From Onthophagus taurus (Eukaryota > Arthropoda > Insecta > Coleoptera > Scarabaeidae): DNA of 64,000 bases. The position numbers were made by a program, and so were the translations under genes. Position 1 is the stretch's first letter, and each line of letters opens with the position of its first letter. The stretch spans positions 11,532,001-11,596,000 of the forward strand of contig NC_091976.1 of NCBI RefSeq assembly GCF_036711975.1. Reading direction: 5' to 3'. A model generated the notes under the pieces. It had not been told where the DNA came from. It worked only from the letters and a program-made list of their open reading frames with translations, and searched no databases. Shown here piece by piece: positions 47,262-56,000 of this stretch.

Positions 47262-48329
47262 TAAATAAAGTGTGATGTAATTTTTATAAAACCTTAGGGA
47301 TGATTTATTCTTCCAATCGTTTGGTTATACAGGAGGGGTATTGTGTGTATGGGTTACGTACATCGAAACAGAACGTGGTCTTGTATGCGAAAAGTGTTTT
47401 GAGGAGTATAATGATCTTGTTATACGGGAACGACTCTTTTTTGAAAATACGGAATTTAAGGAAATGGAAAAAGATGTAAGACTACATCATACACGAATTG
47501 TTAAATCCGAATTTATAGATTTAATAGAACGGGTTGATATGTGGTGCTCGTTTTGCATGAATCATCCACATTTTAAATTTTTTTTAAAAAGATATTGTTC
47601 AGAAGAACTGCATGAGATATTAATTGAATCACCTATATTTTAAATTTAATCGTTTGGTTATACAGGAGGGGTATATTGTTCAGAAGAACTGCATGAGATA
47701 TTAATTGAATCACCTATATTTTAAATTTAATCGTTTGGTTATACAGGAGGGGTATTGTGTGTATGGGTTACGTACATCGAAACAGAACGTGGTCGTGTAT
47801 GTGAAAAGTGTTTTGAGGATTATAATGATCTTGTTATACGGGAACGACACTTTTTTGAAAATACGGAATTTAAGGAAATGGAAGAAGATGTAAGACTACA
47901 TCATACACGAATTGTTAAATCTGAATTTATAGATTTAATAGAACGGGTTGATATGTGGTGCTTCAGCTTATAGGAAAAAAACATGTATATTAAACAATAA
48001 AATAATAATAATATAAAATATATTTATAATTAATATTTAATTTATAAAATATTTACTTATTACTACTTAACTAAAAAATAATACTTATATCATACAAGAA
48101 TTGTTAAATCTGAAAATATTTGTTTATTACTACTTAACTAAAAAATAATACTTATAACTTAATACTAATATATCTATTGAGGTGTAACTAAAAAATAATT
48201 TAATTATGATTAATATTCGGAGCTATATATAAATAACTTACAGACGGCAGTGAAATGGCTCGCAAAGCCGATCTCCCGGATAATTTTTAAGTGACCGCCG
48301 GGGATCGGTCCACAATAGAGGACATCACC
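47262..48329 (+). repeat. Direct copy of 45361-46428 (offset 1901 bp)
   Basis: About 1068 bp match 45361-46428 at a constant offset with very few differences (for example GGTCTTGTATGC for GGTCGTGTATGC). It contains the end of the intron, exon 2 (47341-47643 open), the extra exon-end copy and the shortened exon-2 duplicate (47755-47973). Exon 1 is missing here, so these frames cannot be whole genes. The match stops at 48329 within the minus-strand small gene. Confidence 0.9.
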
Positions 48330-48529
48330 CCCCTCATGAATGGTGATGTCCTCTAAATCCGCAGCCGACGTTATGAATACGCGGGGCTGTAATTTGAAAG
48401 GATACTGTATTATTACAATTAGGAAAGAATAATAATAAATAAAATATTACTTACATTATTAGATGCCCACGAACAAATTGTTGTTATTATTTCAATAACG
48501 TCGAGCGGTATTGGCGATACCGATGTCAT
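48210..48529 (-). CDS. Spliced small conserved Polinton protein (two exons)
   Basis: Exon 1 is 48529-48455 (MTSVSPIPLDVIEIITTICS...), followed by donor AAT|GTAAGT; the most likely acceptor is ATTACAG at 48387, starting exon 2 at 48386 and ending at TAA 48210. The intron is 68 bp and phase 0, for about 83 residues. The conserved part is DLEDITIHEGGDVLYCGPIPGG. The homologous exon at 25018-25140 in copy 1 also starts in phase 0 after an acceptor, which supports the model. A GTAAGT near the 3' end (about 48242) leaves room for a third exon. Family not recognised. Confidence 0.6.
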
Positions 48530-48758
48530 TTTTAAAATAAAAGTGTATTTTTATCCTCTTTATATAATATATTATGGGATACTGTTTATGTAAGCAATTT
48601 TTATTTATTGCAAGACGTGTAGAAGTTTTCCTTATGGTAATATATGGGATACGATTTATTTACAACAGCATAAACACAACAATTTTATTTACAAAATGAA
48701 CCTTTATTTACAACAACATAAACACAACAATTTTATTTACAAAATAACAATGTAAAAT

Positions 48759-49691
48759 TTAAACAATATTATCTCTAAAAATCCAGCTATTATGCGATGA
48801 ATCGAATCCTAACCATTTGACGTACACTTTATTCTTTCTCCTCTTTAACACTTTTTCAACAAGATATACATCAGGTTGTTTGGATTTTTGGAGTTCAAAT
48901 TCATAAAAAGCTCCTTTAATAGGTTGACCATTCATATCCTCTAATAAATAAGAAATTGGATTCGTAATTTGTCTTTTAACTATTTTAAATAGCTCGGTGG
49001 TCCAGTTGGGTAAATATCCTTTATCGAAAACGTGTTTATGCTTGCTAATGCGAACTACATCTCCAACTTTAAAGTTTCCCTTACCAGCAATTTTAATATG
49101 ATTGTACACCGTATTGAGAAGTTTATTTTCTACAGATTTTGAATTTATTTGAGATGGTTTCATTTTTGTGGTCGAATGCTTTGAATTGTTATATTGAGTT
49201 GTGATAGTATTTAATAAGTGTAACCATTTATGATTTCCGTAAAGACTAAACATTTTATACAACTTTTGTTTTACGGTTCTAATTACGCGTTCAGCCATTG
49301 AAGCCTTCATTACACTATAGGTTGAATAATGATTAATTTTAAATTCCATCATCAACTTTTTGAAGTGAGTATTGTAAAATTCTTTTCCTTGATCTGTTTG
49401 TAGATTTTTAGGTAGACGACCTTCAGAGAGAACTGAACGTAACGCGTGTGTTACATCCGTTGAAGATTTATTTTTTAACGGACGCATCCAGAGATACTTC
49501 GAAAAACAATCGATAACCACTAATATGTACTTATGTCCAACATTGAATTTACTAAATTCAATCATTTCAATAAGATCAGCTTGCCATAAATCATCAATCC
49601 CCTTCAATATAGTTCTTCGTCTGGAAAATAAACGTCTAGCAGGTCGATGAAGTTCTTCAACTATAGTTTGTTTCGCTTTCGATACCTGCAT
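48759..49691 (-). CDS. Polinton integrase (retrovirus-type core with chromodomain)
   Basis: A 310-residue integrase that would insert element DNA into chromosomes. The start MQVSKAKQTIVEELHRPARR leads to DDLWQADLIEM (first Asp), NLQTDQGKEF (second Asp) and MAERVIRTVKQK (Glu), the D,D-E core of the rve fold. The C-terminus has an SH3-like region (GNFKVGDVVRISKHKHVF) and a chromodomain (DVYLVEKVLKRRKNKVYVKW then SWIFRDNIV), as is usual for Polintons. A classical N-terminal HHCC zinc module is not evident in this frame. No stop or frameshift. It is the last gene of the left minus-strand block, 8 bp from the next. Confidence 0.93.
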   Translation of the reverse strand: MQVSKAKQTIVEELHRPARRLFSRRRTILKGIDDLWQADLIEMIEFSKFNVGHKYILVVIDCFSKYLWMRPLKNKSSTDVTHALRSVLSEGRLPKNLQTDQGKEFYNTHFKKLMMEFKINHYSTYSVMKASMAERVIRTVKQKLYKMFSLYGNHKWLHLLNTITTQYNNSKHSTTKMKPSQINSKSVENKLLNTVYNHIKIAGKGNFKVGDVVRISKHKHVFDKGYLPNWTTELFKIVKRQITNPISYLLEDMNGQPIKGAFYEFELQKSKQPDVYLVEKVLKRRKNKVYVKWLGFDSSHNSWIFRDNIV

Positions 49692-49699
49692 TCTTACGC

Positions 49700-50269
49700 T
49701 TATGGATTAGGTATAACTTTTTTCTCTAATGCGTCTAGTCGGGAATTTATACTGTTTTCTATATCAAGCATACGATTTGCAACATCCTGTATTCCATTCT
49801 GTAGATTGGTTGTGAGTATATCAATTGTATTTAAATTAGAAATGAATGAACTTTTTAGAGCTGAAGTTTGCTGTTCGTTTAATAGGATTCCCGCGTTAAT
49901 TTTTGTAATGTCTTCTTTAAGTTTTTGCTCGATTCTTTTGTAAGATCCTTGTAAAGACGATATATCCGATTGATTTAATCTAACTTCCGCTATTATGACG
50001 TTAATTTCGTTTAAGATTGTAGCTTTCAATTTTTCACAAATTTCGTCTACGTAAATTTTTATCGCACAATCGTTTTCATCCGTCGGTTGTTGAACGTTAG
50101 ATAGTTTACGTCCCTGGATATCATAATCACCATCTATGGTTAAAGGTATTCCAATACTTCGTTGAAATGTAGTTATATTCTCATCACTCAATGGTCTATT
50201 CCGTGAAGAACGAAATGTGCGACCAAACTTATCAATGCTCGCACCACTAACGCTTGACCCACTGTTCAT
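49700..50269 (-). CDS. Fibre/spike-like coiled-coil protein
   Basis: A 189-residue protein starting MNSGSSVSGASIDKFGRTFR. Residues ~45-75 (DGDYDIQGRKLSNVQQPTDE, then NDCAIKIYVD) resemble the short repeat before coiled coils in phage and adenovirus-like fibres, where a KxLxNVxxPxxxxDA...YVD pattern is common. From about residue 75 to the end it is a long heptad-rich helix with few breaks and no Cys after the first third. A trimeric virion fibre or stalk fits, as inference. It lies between integrase and the DUF8207-like gene with short gaps (8 and 26 bp). Confidence 0.65.
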   Translation of the reverse strand: MNSGSSVSGASIDKFGRTFRSSRNRPLSDENITTFQRSIGIPLTIDGDYDIQGRKLSNVQQPTDENDCAIKIYVDEICEKLKATILNEINVIIAEVRLNQSDISSLQGSYKRIEQKLKEDITKINAGILLNEQQTSALKSSFISNLNTIDILTTNLQNGIQDVANRMLDIENSINSRLDALEKKVIPNP

Positions 50270-50295
50270 TAGTACACATAAATTGCTATTTTTTA

Positions 50296-51248
50296 TTATG
50301 ATATAACACCGCTCTCTTTCAGTTCTTCTATAATGGATGTAATTTCATTGATATGGGAATTATTTCCTGCCGCATGTGATGCGTACAATAATCTCAATCG
50401 ATCTACTAACTCATTAACATCATCCCAGTATTTATACTCAACGATTTTAGAGTTCACTTCAAGATGTCTTCCGGATATTAATCCACCTCCTGATTTATGA
50501 GATGTAAATAAAGGTTTAATAATTTTAGTATACTTGTACGATTTATTCCCAACTATTTGACCCGTAAAATTCCGCTTATGTGCACCCGTATACTCTAGAA
50601 TAGATTTGTAGCGTTGTAGATCTTCTTCAGTATAATTTGTAGGTCGTTTTAACTGTATAAGTTCATATAAACCCGGAGTGTTTTGAATACGTTTTTCACC
50701 TCCAAGGATAATATGGGAAGGTTTAAATTGAACAGTCTTCGATCCAATCATCCAATCGTTTTCATCAGGATCATAACGTATACCCATTCTCTCATCAATT
50801 TCCCCTCTTTTACCAAACGTATAATATAAATCCCGAATTTGTAACGGTAGATTTTCTATAGGTAAATCCTCCACCTTCAATTTTTGTTTTACATCCGGCG
50901 TTTTATGTTCATCATCGCTTTCAGGAAATGTTAATTTTTTCCTAAATCCTGGAGTTTTAAAATCAGTTTCATCAAATTTTTTTTTACACCCACAGCAGTA
51001 TCATCAGAATGCGGATAATGGTGGTGATAATGTACAGAAGAAGAGGAAGATTTCGCGTCACTTAATTTATTAGTTATATCTTTCAATGAATCGCTTAAAG
51101 GCTGATGGAGTTTAGCGATAAGACGATCATCGTTTTCTCGACCGAGTTTAAGCGCCAAATATTTTTTCTTAATAGTATTTGTTATGTTAATTATAGCTTT
51201 ATCTCTTTCACGAATGGAACGCTTAGCCATTTCATCACCATGTGACAT
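50296..51248 (-). pseudogene. DUF8207-like Polinton protein with a -1 frame break in an A-run
   Basis: The N-terminal frame (51248-50931) starts MSHGDEMAKRSIRERDKAII and is helical and charged, with a Ser/His-rich stretch. The C-terminal frame (open before 50880) has GIRYDPDENDWMIG, TPGLYELIQLKRP and NYTEEDLQRYKSILE, typical of the DUF8207-like protein found in Polintons. The two are one frame apart. A run of nine A (minus strand, about 50977-50985, GTGTAAAAAAAAATTTG) sits where the first frame goes wrong; a -1 shift there links them with no stop. It could be a real mutation, a homopolymer error, or slippage used to make the protein. Role unknown, possibly virion assembly. Confidence 0.72.
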
Positions 51249-51285
51249 GTTTACTTTCGCAAATACTAGGTAACAATGTAATGAT

Positions 51286-51990
51286 TTAGTCTGGGTAAAT
51301 AAATTTATCCATTCCTATACGATACCTTCCATCTTTTAATTCAAAATCTTTCATAATAATCAGAGGGTTATATTTATCATGATTCCAACACCGCTTACAA
51401 GCTTCCTTGAAAACATCAAACTTCATATCAGTGTTAACGTGTTCATCATACACATGTTTTAAATTAACCTCATCCTGTTTGAATAGAATTAGGACGTTTG
51501 CATTATCGCGAATTAGGTGTTTAGGTATTCGTGTATAGGTTTGCGTGAGGTAGAACGAATCAATATTTTTATGTCGCCCCATACAGAAAAATGATCGAAT
51601 CTTATCCTGTTTATCACATGCTACATCATCAAATATGAAAATTGAGTTTTGTTTAGCTTTAGATGGATCTATAACCGCATCATTATCCGTAAATCGATAA
51701 AATCCTAGTTCAGGTAATTGTTTCATAATCATCTCTAAAAATTTATATTTCGGTTGATGTAAGGATTTTGAGTATAGATAAATATTTTCAAAAGTTAAAC
51801 CATTTTTATCGAAAATGAGATTTAACATCAAATTAGTTTTCCCACATCCACTCGGGCCGCACACTATTGCTCGTATACTGTTCGGTATGAGGTCACCATG
51901 TCTACGTGTTGTTATCATCTTCGTCATCATCATCAACCGATCGAGATCGGTTAATGACATTGTGAGAGATGGATGTTGCACTACACGCAT
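51286..51990 (-). CDS. Genome-packaging ATPase (A32/FtsK-HerA type)
   Basis: Walker A is GPSGCGKTN and Walker B is SIFIFDDV, followed by an SFYLTQTYTRIP motif (sensor-like Gln/Thr), the layout of Polinton and poxvirus A32-like ATPases that pump DNA into capsids. I choose ATG 51990 (MRVVQHPSLTMSLTDLDRL), about 235 residues; a start at 52020 adds ten residues with no support. The frame is intact. It is divergent from the PLA2 gene 75 bp away, so the two probably share a promoter region. Confidence 0.92.
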   Translation of the reverse strand: MRVVQHPSLTMSLTDLDRLMMMTKMITTRRHGDLIPNSIRAIVCGPSGCGKTNLMLNLIFDKNGLTFENIYLYSKSLHQPKYKFLEMIMKQLPELGFYRFTDNDAVIDPSKAKQNSIFIFDDVACDKQDKIRSFFCMGRHKNIDSFYLTQTYTRIPKHLIRDNANVLILFKQDEVNLKHVYDEHVNTDMKFDVFKEACKRCWNHDKYNPLIIMKDFELKDGRYRIGMDKFIYPD

Positions 51991-52065
51991 TATGATAGTA
52001 AAATGAGTTTTAATCTTCATGTACAGATGCTATATAATAGATGTGAAAACGTGAACTATACTTAG
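51991..52065. promoter_or_regulatory. Divergent promoter region between ATPase and PLA2 genes
   Basis: 75 bp separate the two starts. TATATAAT at 52031-52038 is a TATA-like box that would suit the plus-strand block, about 28 bp upstream of the PLA2 ATG. No other motif is clear. Confidence 0.45.
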
Positions 52066-52926
52066 TTGAGTATGCCGTTCATTCGAGATAGTACATCTAC
52101 GACAGTGGGAGGAAGCGGAATACTTAATACACTTATCAATAAACTACCTGTTGAGTTACACGTTCCAGGCTATCAATTTTGCGGACCCGGAACAAAATTA
52201 AAGAAGCGTTTGGCTAGAGGTGATAAAGGAATAAATCCATTAGATCGGGCTTGTAGAGAACACGATATAGCGTACTCAGAAAATACATCTTTAAAACAAC
52301 GTCACGAGGCTGATAGACGTTTGGAGGATAACGCTTGGGAAAGAGTGAAAGCGACAGATTCGACAATTGGGGAAAAAACTTCGGCTTGGTTAGTTACAAA
52401 CGCTATGAAAGTTAAACGGAAATTAGGGATGGGTCATGAGGGACAAAAAAGAATTAAAAAAGGTGGTAAATTAAAAGATAAAAAAAAAAATAAATCGATA
52501 GCATTTAAAAGTGTGTTGGTAAAGCAAATCGCTAAAGATTTACCTAAAACAACAGATAATTTACGAGAAGCGGCTCGACTAGCTTTGAAACACGCACGTA
52601 TAGCCGTTAAATCTGTGGGTGGAAAGAGAAAAGTTAAAATTCCACGTACAATCTCATTACCTATTATAAGAGGAGGTATACTACCGATACTACCAGCTAT
52701 ATTCGCCGGTCTTTCAGCTCTCGGAGCGTTATCGGGCAGCGCGGCCGGCGTGTATCGCGCAGTAAAGAGCGGTCAAGAAGCTAAAGAAAAATTACAAGAA
52801 GCCGAACGTCATAATAAGGCGATGGAATCTATCGCGGTTGGTAAAACCGGAAACGGACTTTATATTAAAAAGTATAAAAAAGGATTAGGTTTATATTTAA
52901 GTAAAAAGCAACAAAAAAACTTTTAA
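52066..52926 (+). CDS. Virion protein with parvovirus-type phospholipase A2 domain
   Basis: The N-terminal part has the PLA2 calcium loop (YQFCGPGTKL) and the catalytic pair in DRACREHDIAYSE, as in parvovirus capsid PLA2 domains, which act on endosomal membranes after entry. A Lys-rich middle follows, then a hydrophobic, glycine/alanine-rich segment (LPILPAIFAGLSALGALSGS) suited to membrane contact, then a charged tail. About 286 residues. The last codons read CAA AAA AAC TTT TAA, and the downstream protease frame overlaps here (see the heptamer at 52914). Adintovirus-like elements are known to have such a domain. The frame is intact. Confidence 0.88.
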   Translation: MSMPFIRDSTSTTVGGSGILNTLINKLPVELHVPGYQFCGPGTKLKKRLARGDKGINPLDRACREHDIAYSENTSLKQRHEADRRLEDNAWERVKATDSTIGEKTSAWLVTNAMKVKRKLGMGHEGQKRIKKGGKLKDKKKNKSIAFKSVLVKQIAKDLPKTTDNLREAARLALKHARIAVKSVGGKRKVKIPRTISLPIIRGGILPILPAIFAGLSALGALSGSAAGVYRAVKSGQEAKEKLQEAERHNKAMESIAVGKTGNGLYIKKYKKGLGLYLSKKQQKNF

Positions 52927-53303
52927 CTAGGCTACCTAATAGACCTCTTACAAATCTCGATATAATAAAATACGCTAAAACACTCAAAATTCCAAATTTC
53001 CGTGGAGTGTATATGCGAAACGGACTTCCCAAAGAAGGTCCTAAACATTATGAATCAGCTGTTGTAAACTTAGATAATCAACGAGGTAGCGGAACCCATT
53101 GGGTAGCCTATAAAAAATTTGGTAATAGAGTATTATATTTCGATAGTTACGGAGATCTAAAACCACCTAAGGAACTTTTAAAATACTTTAAAAATTGTCA
53201 AATTGAGTATAACCATGATGATTTTCAAAAGGATAACTCGTATAACTGCGGTCACTTATGTATAAATTTCCTACTAAAGACAAGAAATAGCTCATTTGAG
53301 TGA
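52905..53303 (+). CDS. Adenain-like cysteine protease
   Basis: This maturation protease would cut capsid precursors. Catalytic elements are His in GTHWVAYKK, Asp in LYFDSYGDL and Cys in NCGHLCINFL, in the order of the adenovirus protease family. Conserved N-terminal residues (LTNLDIIKYAKTLKIPNFRG) lie upstream of any ATG: the frame is open from 52905, the first ATG (53013) would drop this region, and a GTG at 53007 is unlikely as a start. So translation probably enters by -1 frameshifting from the PLA2 gene, or the start was lost. The C-terminus ends with TGA at 53301-53303, overlapping no other gene. Confidence 0.85.
   Translation, partial: KATKKLLTRLPNRPLTNLDIIKYAKTLKIPNFRGVYMRNGLPKEGPKHYESAVVNLDNQRGSGTHWVAYKKFGNRVLYFDSYGDLKPPKELLKYFKNCQIEYNHDDFQKDNSYNCGHLCINFLLKTRNSSFE
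52914..52920 (+). promoter_or_regulatory. Candidate -1 ribosomal frameshift heptamer A_AAA_AAC
   Basis: The sequence A AAA AAC is in the correct phase of the PLA2 frame (codons AAA, AAC), with one codon before the TAA. A one-base backward slip continues in the frame that encodes the protease, which is open from 52905 but has no ATG before 53013. The heptamer is a classical slippery site. Whether a downstream structure exists was not determined. Confidence 0.55.
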
Positions 53304-53305
53304 AA

Positions 53306-54052
53306 ATGTCTCAGACGTTCACACTGGTTAGTACAAAGAGCGAAATTTCTGAAGACTATTATCCGCCTATAGAATTAGATCCTAACTCAAGTTACTCACT
53401 GGGTCTTATTGGATTCTATACGTATAACAGTATACCAAACATTGAACGAGGAGTTAATGATAAATTTTACTTTACCGAAAAATTTGCTATAAACAAAGGG
53501 CGACAATCGGTTATATCGACGGGATCGGTAATGCATTAAGAAATCAAAATTCCTACTGGCGCATATGAAATAACGGACATTGAACTTTTTTTACAAAAAC
53601 AGATTTTACACCGCATCGGATTGAATACGGTTGATGATCCTGAAAAATTTTTTTCACTCAAGGCTAACAATAACACCTTACAGTGTGAAATAAAAAGCGA
53701 TTATTTTGAGATAGATTTCACCCAAAAAACAAAATCAATAAAAACATAAAAAAAACATAAATCAGATCTTCCGGTAAATATAATACGTGTAACATCCGTT
53801 CGAGTAGAATGTAATATAATTTCTGGCTCGTATTACAATAATAAATTATCGCACACCTTATATGAATTCGCTCCAACCGTAGATCCAGGTTTCAGTATAA
53901 ATATAGAACCAAGGAACCCCATTTATTTACCAGTCGACACCGATCGTCCGATAACAAACATTACACTCAAATTACTCGATCAGCGTGGTAAATTGGTTAA
54001 CTTTCGTGGAGAAGAAATAGTTATTAGATTAGAACTAAAACGAACTTCATAA
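53306..54052 (+). pseudogene. Minor capsid (penton-like) protein with two nonsense codons
   Basis: From ATG 53306 (MSQTFTLVSTKSEISEDYYP) the frame reads through to TAA 54050-54052 as one protein interrupted by TAA at 53537 and TAA at 53747. Conserved features are SYSLGLIGFYTYNSIPNIE, IPTGAYEITDIE and, near the end, NFRGEEIVIRLELK. The second stop lies in an A-rich stretch where a conserved loop seems to be shortened, so a small deletion is possible. It corresponds to the single-jelly-roll minor capsid of Polintons. As written this copy cannot make the protein unless it is supplied in trans. Its stop overlaps the next ATG (TAATG). Confidence 0.82.
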
Positions 54053-54252
54053 TGGGACTGTTGTTCCGATTAAAAGCCGATCCTCAATCATCATCTATAA
54101 AAAGAAAACATTATAACTCAGCTGGAAAGAGAACGTATAGATCAGTTAACAGAAAGACTTCATTGCGAGCGGACAACAGACGTTTCCTCAAGCAATTAGG
54201 TTATCATGTCCACACAAAAGTTAAATATATACCGCGAACCCATCGTGGATAA
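54052..54252 (+). CDS. Small basic protein between capsid genes
   Basis: 66 residues, strongly basic (MGLLFRLKADPQSSSIKRKH and GKRTYRSVNRKTSLRADNRR). The ATG overlaps the minor-capsid stop (TAATG), and its end overlaps the major capsid start at 54206, which is usual spacing for co-expressed virion genes. A DNA-condensing core protein, like adenovirus core peptides, is a plausible role but not shown. Confidence 0.65.
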   Translation: MGLLFRLKADPQSSSIKRKHYNSAGKRTYRSVNRKTSLRADNRRFLKQLGYHVHTKVKYIPRTHRG

Positions 54253-55438
54253 TTCTATCGCTCGAGAAGAGGTGCATAGTTATCATCCATCCACAAATTC
54301 TTTTCAAAACAACGATATATTCACCATTGAACTAAACCAAGAAGATGTTCTATTTTCATTCTTCGAAAGTTATATACGTATTGAGGGGGATTATAAAGAA
54401 AAATTAAACGATCCAACTGATACCATCCAACTAACACACAACTTACCAACATTTCTATTTGAGTATATCGCATTTGAGCATAATGGTACTGAAATCGAGC
54501 GAGTACGTGAACCGGGTTTAACATCCCTCATTCGAACTCTACTTCAGCAAAACGAAGTGGAATGTAAATCTTTAGAAATAGCTGGTTTAAAATGGCCACC
54601 CGAAGGAAATTTGCCTACAGTGAGTGTAAACAAAGATTTCATGTTTCAAATCCCTTTAAGTCATATTTTCGGATTATTTAGAGACTATAATCACGTTATG
54701 AGAGGTCGCTTTAAATTTAGATTTGTTAGAAGTCGTACTGACTCCAATTGTTATAAATCAATATCTAAAGCTGATCCTAGCATCGCAGAGTTTACCGTAA
54801 AAACGGTTACATTGTTAGCGAAACATGTGTACCCCAGCCCATCAATAAAGATGAAGCTATTAGATAGTTTAAATAAAAATTCAAACATTCCCGTACCGTT
54901 TCGAAAATGGTCTTTTTATGAACTACCTTCAATGAGAAAGGGAAATAAGGAGATTTGGTCGGTCACGTCAACAACTAACAGAGGTAGACCTCAATATGTT
55001 ATAGTCGCATTCCAAACCAATCGAAAGGATCAACCGACTTCTGATTGTACACTTTTCGATCACTTGAACATTATAGACCTTAAAGTATATCTAAACTCAT
55101 ACTGCTATCCATTTGAGTCGATGAATTTGGAGTTTGCAAAAGAAAATTATGTTGAACTATATAAAATGTTTACTGAATTTCAACCGTATATTTGGGAAAC
55201 ATCTCGAAAACAACCGATTATGGATTTCGCAAGCTTTAAAAAGAGACCTTTATTCGTGGTGGATACCACTAAGAATAACGATGAAGAAGCCGCTCCATCC
55301 GCATCATGTGAGGTGCGTATCGAAATACAAAGCAGTAAAGATTTTCCACCTGATACAAAAGCATACTGTATACTACTTCAAGAATTCATGTACACATACA
55401 AACCTTTGAGTGGTGAGGTATCTATAATTATAAATTAA
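54206..55438 (+). CDS. Major capsid protein (double jelly-roll type)
   Basis: A 410-residue intact frame from ATG 54206 (MSTQKLNIYREPIVDNSIAR). Its position between minor capsid and later genes, its length, and its pattern (FTIELNQEDVLFSFFESYIR, LFEYIAFEHNGTEIERVREP, HIFGLFRDYNHVMRGRFKFR) match the Polinton major capsid family, predicted to have a double jelly-roll fold forming trimers. About 66 bp after the stop, short words of the gene end are repeated (TTGAGTGG(G/T)GAGGTAT). No frame damage. Confidence 0.85.
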   Translation: MSTQKLNIYREPIVDNSIAREEVHSYHPSTNSFQNNDIFTIELNQEDVLFSFFESYIRIEGDYKEKLNDPTDTIQLTHNLPTFLFEYIAFEHNGTEIERVREPGLTSLIRTLLQQNEVECKSLEIAGLKWPPEGNLPTVSVNKDFMFQIPLSHIFGLFRDYNHVMRGRFKFRFVRSRTDSNCYKSISKADPSIAEFTVKTVTLLAKHVYPSPSIKMKLLDSLNKNSNIPVPFRKWSFYELPSMRKGNKEIWSVTSTTNRGRPQYVIVAFQTNRKDQPTSDCTLFDHLNIIDLKVYLNSYCYPFESMNLEFAKENYVELYKMFTEFQPYIWETSRKQPIMDFASFKKRPLFVVDTTKNNDEEAAPSASCEVRIEIQSSKDFPPDTKAYCILLQEFMYTYKPLSGEVSIIIN

Positions 55439-55511
55439 ATTCCAACACGAGTTTGAGTGGGGAGGTATTTATAAATTCCAACATGAGTTCATATACATAT
55501 TAGTTTTCAAT

Positions 55512-56000
55512 ATGATGTTCAGAAGTGCAGTTGTAGACGTTCAAGGGTTTTACGTCAACTCTAAATTCGAAGTTAAGGAATTTACTCTTCTGGATATCAC
55601 CACCACCGACTACACTATACATTTACACCTTAAGCCTAGTATACCATTCCAACGATTAAGTGTTCAAGATCGGAAGACAGTAAGATATTTGGAACGCAGC
55701 CATCACAGGTGGTTATATAACGATGGGTGGATAAATCAATCTGAAGGCTTAAATGTAATTGATCACTTAATTTCTTCCTACGATCAAATTTTTGTTAAGG
55801 GGAATCAAAAGAAGCAGTTTTTGGAAACACATAACCATAATAAATCAATAATAACGGATATTGCATTAGAATTTAAGGAAGAAGATGAGACTAAATTAAA
55901 TTCAACCTTCAATCAGTGTTGGTTTCATATCGGCTCGCCAGCAGTATGTTCACAGAACAATGTTTTAATTTTAAAAAAATTTTTATGTAAACAAAATTAA
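55512..56000 (+). CDS. Conserved unknown Polinton protein (162 residues)
   Basis: Begins MMFRSAVVDVQGFYVNSKFE (ATG at 55512 or 55515). Conserved-looking parts are VVDVQGF, PFQRLSVQDRKTVRYLERSH, and DHLISSYDQIFVKGNQKKQF. The spaced acidic residues and the 'FVKG...K' pattern recall RNase H-like exonucleases, but I cannot confirm a catalytic set. Insect genomes contain similar proteins next to Polintons. The C-terminus has Cys/His residues (NQCWFHIGSPAVCSQ). Function unknown. Confidence 0.68.
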   Translation: MMFRSAVVDVQGFYVNSKFEVKEFTLLDITTTDYTIHLHLKPSIPFQRLSVQDRKTVRYLERSHHRWLYNDGWINQSEGLNVIDHLISSYDQIFVKGNQKKQFLETHNHNKSIITDIALEFKEEDETKLNSTFNQCWFHIGSPAVCSQNNVLILKKFLCKQN

